A stretch of 64,000 bases of DNA from Deltaproteobacteria bacterium (GTDB lineage: Bacteria; UBA10199; DSSB01). A program made the position numbers and the translations under genes. Every line of letters begins with the position of its first letter. Within the stretch, counting starts at the first letter, position 1. The notes below the pieces were generated by a model that saw only the letters and a program-made list of their open reading frames with translations, was not told the origin of the DNA and searched no databases. Shown piece by piece: positions 62,735-64,000 of this stretch. Location: positions 186,001 to 250,000 of the forward strand of contig JACKPJ010000001.1 in NCBI GenBank assembly GCA_024233625.1, in the 5' to 3' direction.

Positions 62735-62868
62735 AGAAGTCAAGATTAGGAAAGATCCCTTATATTGTCAATGAGCTTTGTTACAATCCTTTGACCTTAT
62801 GGCCAAAATGATTTATAGGGAAATAGTACAGGGTGAGTTTATTCTAAAAAAAAAGATAGGAGTCCAAA

Positions 62869-63585
62869 ATGACGATTTCTAATATAGGAAAGAAAGTTCC
62901 TAACTCTAACTTAGATGAAAGTTGTAATCCCAAATTTTCTACAAAAACAGTCGGCAAGACTGCTGTGGGTGCCAAAGCTGCCAGCGGCAAAGGAAGCATT
63001 GACCTAGCCGAAAGTAGCGCACAGGCTCTCAGTCGAATAGAAAAACGCCAACAAATCCCTGAAGAAGAAAATTGCGAAGGTTCTGTTGTTAGCAGTAAAA
63101 GCTCTGCCGAAACAGCCAATAAATATGACGTCAAGATTTGCACTGTCCAACAACTTGCCAAAGGACATCAAAAAAACATCACAGAATTGCGCTCTGGGGG
63201 CACTCGTGCTTGGCGCAACAATAATCCAGGAAACATCCGCAATGGCAAGTTTGCCGATAATCACGGTGCCATTGGTGAAGCGGGTGGCTTTGCTGTATTC
63301 CCCGATGAAGTCACAGGAGAGAGTGCTTTGGTTTCACTTCTTAAAACAACAACCTATCAAAATCTTTCGATTGACGAAGCCGTCGCGCGCTATGCCCCTC
63401 CTTCTGAAAATGACACCCAAAATTATAAAAACTTTCTTAAAGACGCAACGGGCTTAGCGGGAACAACTCAGTTGAACACTCTCAGCGATGATCAACTTCG
63501 CGACGTCGTCAAAGGAATTCGTCGTATTGAAGGCTGGAAAATTGGTGATATCAAAAGTAAAAGTGACTGTATCAGCGTTGATTAA
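62869..63585 (+). CDS. unrecognised protein with RNNNPGNI-type domain
   Basis: 238 residues. Residues 1-105 are low-complexity (Ser, Lys, Ala). Residues about 112-235 contain TRAWRNNNPGNIRNG and GGFAVFPDEVTGESAL, a motif I associate with phage P5-like structural proteins and some peptidoglycan hydrolases. It has no signal peptide. TAGGAG lies 6 nt before the ATG. It could be a murein-active protein exported by a specialised system, or a phage-derived domain. Confidence 0.65.
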   Translation: MTISNIGKKVPNSNLDESCNPKFSTKTVGKTAVGAKAASGKGSIDLAESSAQALSRIEKRQQIPEEENCEGSVVSSKSSAETANKYDVKICTVQQLAKGHQKNITELRSGGTRAWRNNNPGNIRNGKFADNHGAIGEAGGFAVFPDEVTGESALVSLLKTTTYQNLSIDEAVARYAPPSENDTQNYKNFLKDATGLAGTTQLNTLSDDQLRDVVKGIRRIEGWKIGDIKSKSDCISVD

Positions 63586-63614
63586 ATCAATGAGAAAGCT
63601 CCTGCGAGCTAATA

Positions 63615-63650
63615 AAGCTATTTAAATTTTCCACTTGATATAAATAGCTT
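63615..63650 (+). terminator. hairpin after the RNNNPGNI protein gene
   Basis: AAGCTATTTA pairs with TAAATAGCTT around a 16-nt loop, 30 bp after the stop codon. No long T-run follows, so termination is uncertain. Confidence 0.4.
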
Positions 63651-63681
63651 ATCAATTGAGACGAATAAAAAGAAAGAAAAT

Positions 63682-64000
63682 ATGATGAATCAAACAAAGA
63701 ATAAAAAATATCTATTTGCAATCATTCTACTGACATTTGGCATGACAGTGAGCATGCTCGGTTTCTCCGACTTATTCGCTTGTTCCGATCACGAAGATCC
63801 GCAATCCAAAACAGAAAATTGGCTTTCCTACGAACCGACAGAGATTGCCTTGCAGGGAAAACTCAAGTCAGTCGAAAAATATGGCGCTCCTAATTACGGT
63901 GAGTCTCCCCAAACAGATAAAAAAGTCAAAATTTTGCTGCTGAAGCTCAAAACACCTATCCAAGTTAAAGGAGACCCTCAGTCTGCGAGCAACCAGGAAT
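63682..64000 (+). CDS. exported DUF4431-like protein (3' partial)
   Basis: The frame runs off the window end. A signal peptide (KKYLFAIILLTFGMTVSML) ends near FACSDHE. The mature part (IALQGKLKSVEKYGAPNYGE then LLLKLKTPIQVKGD) resembles the DUF4431 domain of small periplasmic proteins. Two adjacent ATGs at 63682 and 63685 could start it. Confidence 0.65.
   Translation, partial: MMNQTKNKKYLFAIILLTFGMTVSMLGFSDLFACSDHEDPQSKTENWLSYEPTEIALQGKLKSVEKYGAPNYGESPQTDKKVKILLLKLKTPIQVKGDPQSASNQE

Overview
The window is a chromosomal segment of an AT-rich, Gram-negative bacterium. The cell envelope is shown by four lipoprotein-type signal peptides, Lgt, an MltD-type murein transglycosylase, a TolC/CusBA metal pump and phosphatidylserine decarboxylase. 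The gene combination (TIGR03960-type radical SAM protein next to RNase G, a two-domain ThyX, a short QueF, AguA/AguB, and an eCIS-core/DUF4157-like protein) fits an uncultured deltaproteobacterial-type lineage such as Bdellovibrionota or UBA10199. That placement is inference from gene content and is not certain.

Layout. 1-8 kb: a GNAT-nitrilase fusion cut by the window edge, an ArsC-like reductase, an M48 membrane protease, a giant WG-repeat lipoprotein and an EEP-family hydrolase. 8-14 kb: tRNA-Asn followed by an accessory patch with a DUF1016N-SNase fusion, a 31-bp-spaced palindrome array, a HEPN-like protein and a DEAH helicase with a membrane segment. 14-19 kb: Uup ABC-F ATPase, HicAB module 1, MltD. 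19-28 kb: a nitrogen block on the minus strand (amt, P-II, glnA, gltB) with a sigma-54 promoter in front of amt, then psd. 28-37 kb: NYN ribonuclease, tRNA-Pro, DUF1636, queF, then an apparent operon of radical SAM, RNase G and ThyX, and a DUF234-type ATPase. 37-46 kb: a two-zinc-motif, SR-tailed DUF4157-like protein and a Cu/Ag efflux operon with repeat elements between its genes. 46-55 kb: aguA/aguB for putrescine, two unrecognised proteins, a MarR operon with an evident operator, lgt and lipoproteins. 55-64 kb: an ELFV-dehydrogenase homologue lacking the catalytic lysine, AIM24, DUF1338 plus aminotransferase, HicAB module 2, hisB, and a protein with an RNNNPGNI-type domain.

The most unusual signal is non-coding. 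Several families of structured repeats sit within about 25 nt of stop codons. The best one has three copies (42903-43049, 46382-46535, 59953-60114). Each is predicted to fold into a three-way junction with a shared core, compensatory changes in its hairpins, and an outer stem of 20-24 bp whose sequence is different in every copy yet still pairs. This suggests either selection on structure or non-autonomous elements that insert into pre-existing terminator hairpins. Other families are a 179-bp near-perfect palindrome (6519-6697) with related simple hairpins at 13733 and 18771, a 170-bp MITE-like element (40254-40423) with related ends at 55613 and 58767, and a two-copy family (10763-10907, 58949-59084).

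Functionally, the nitrogen block covers ammonium uptake, P-II sensing, glutamine synthetase and glutamate synthase. The Cus block exports Cu(I)/Ag(I). AguB/AguA convert agmatine to putrescine. The DUF1338/aminotransferase pair may act on lysine- or aminoadipate-type amino acids.
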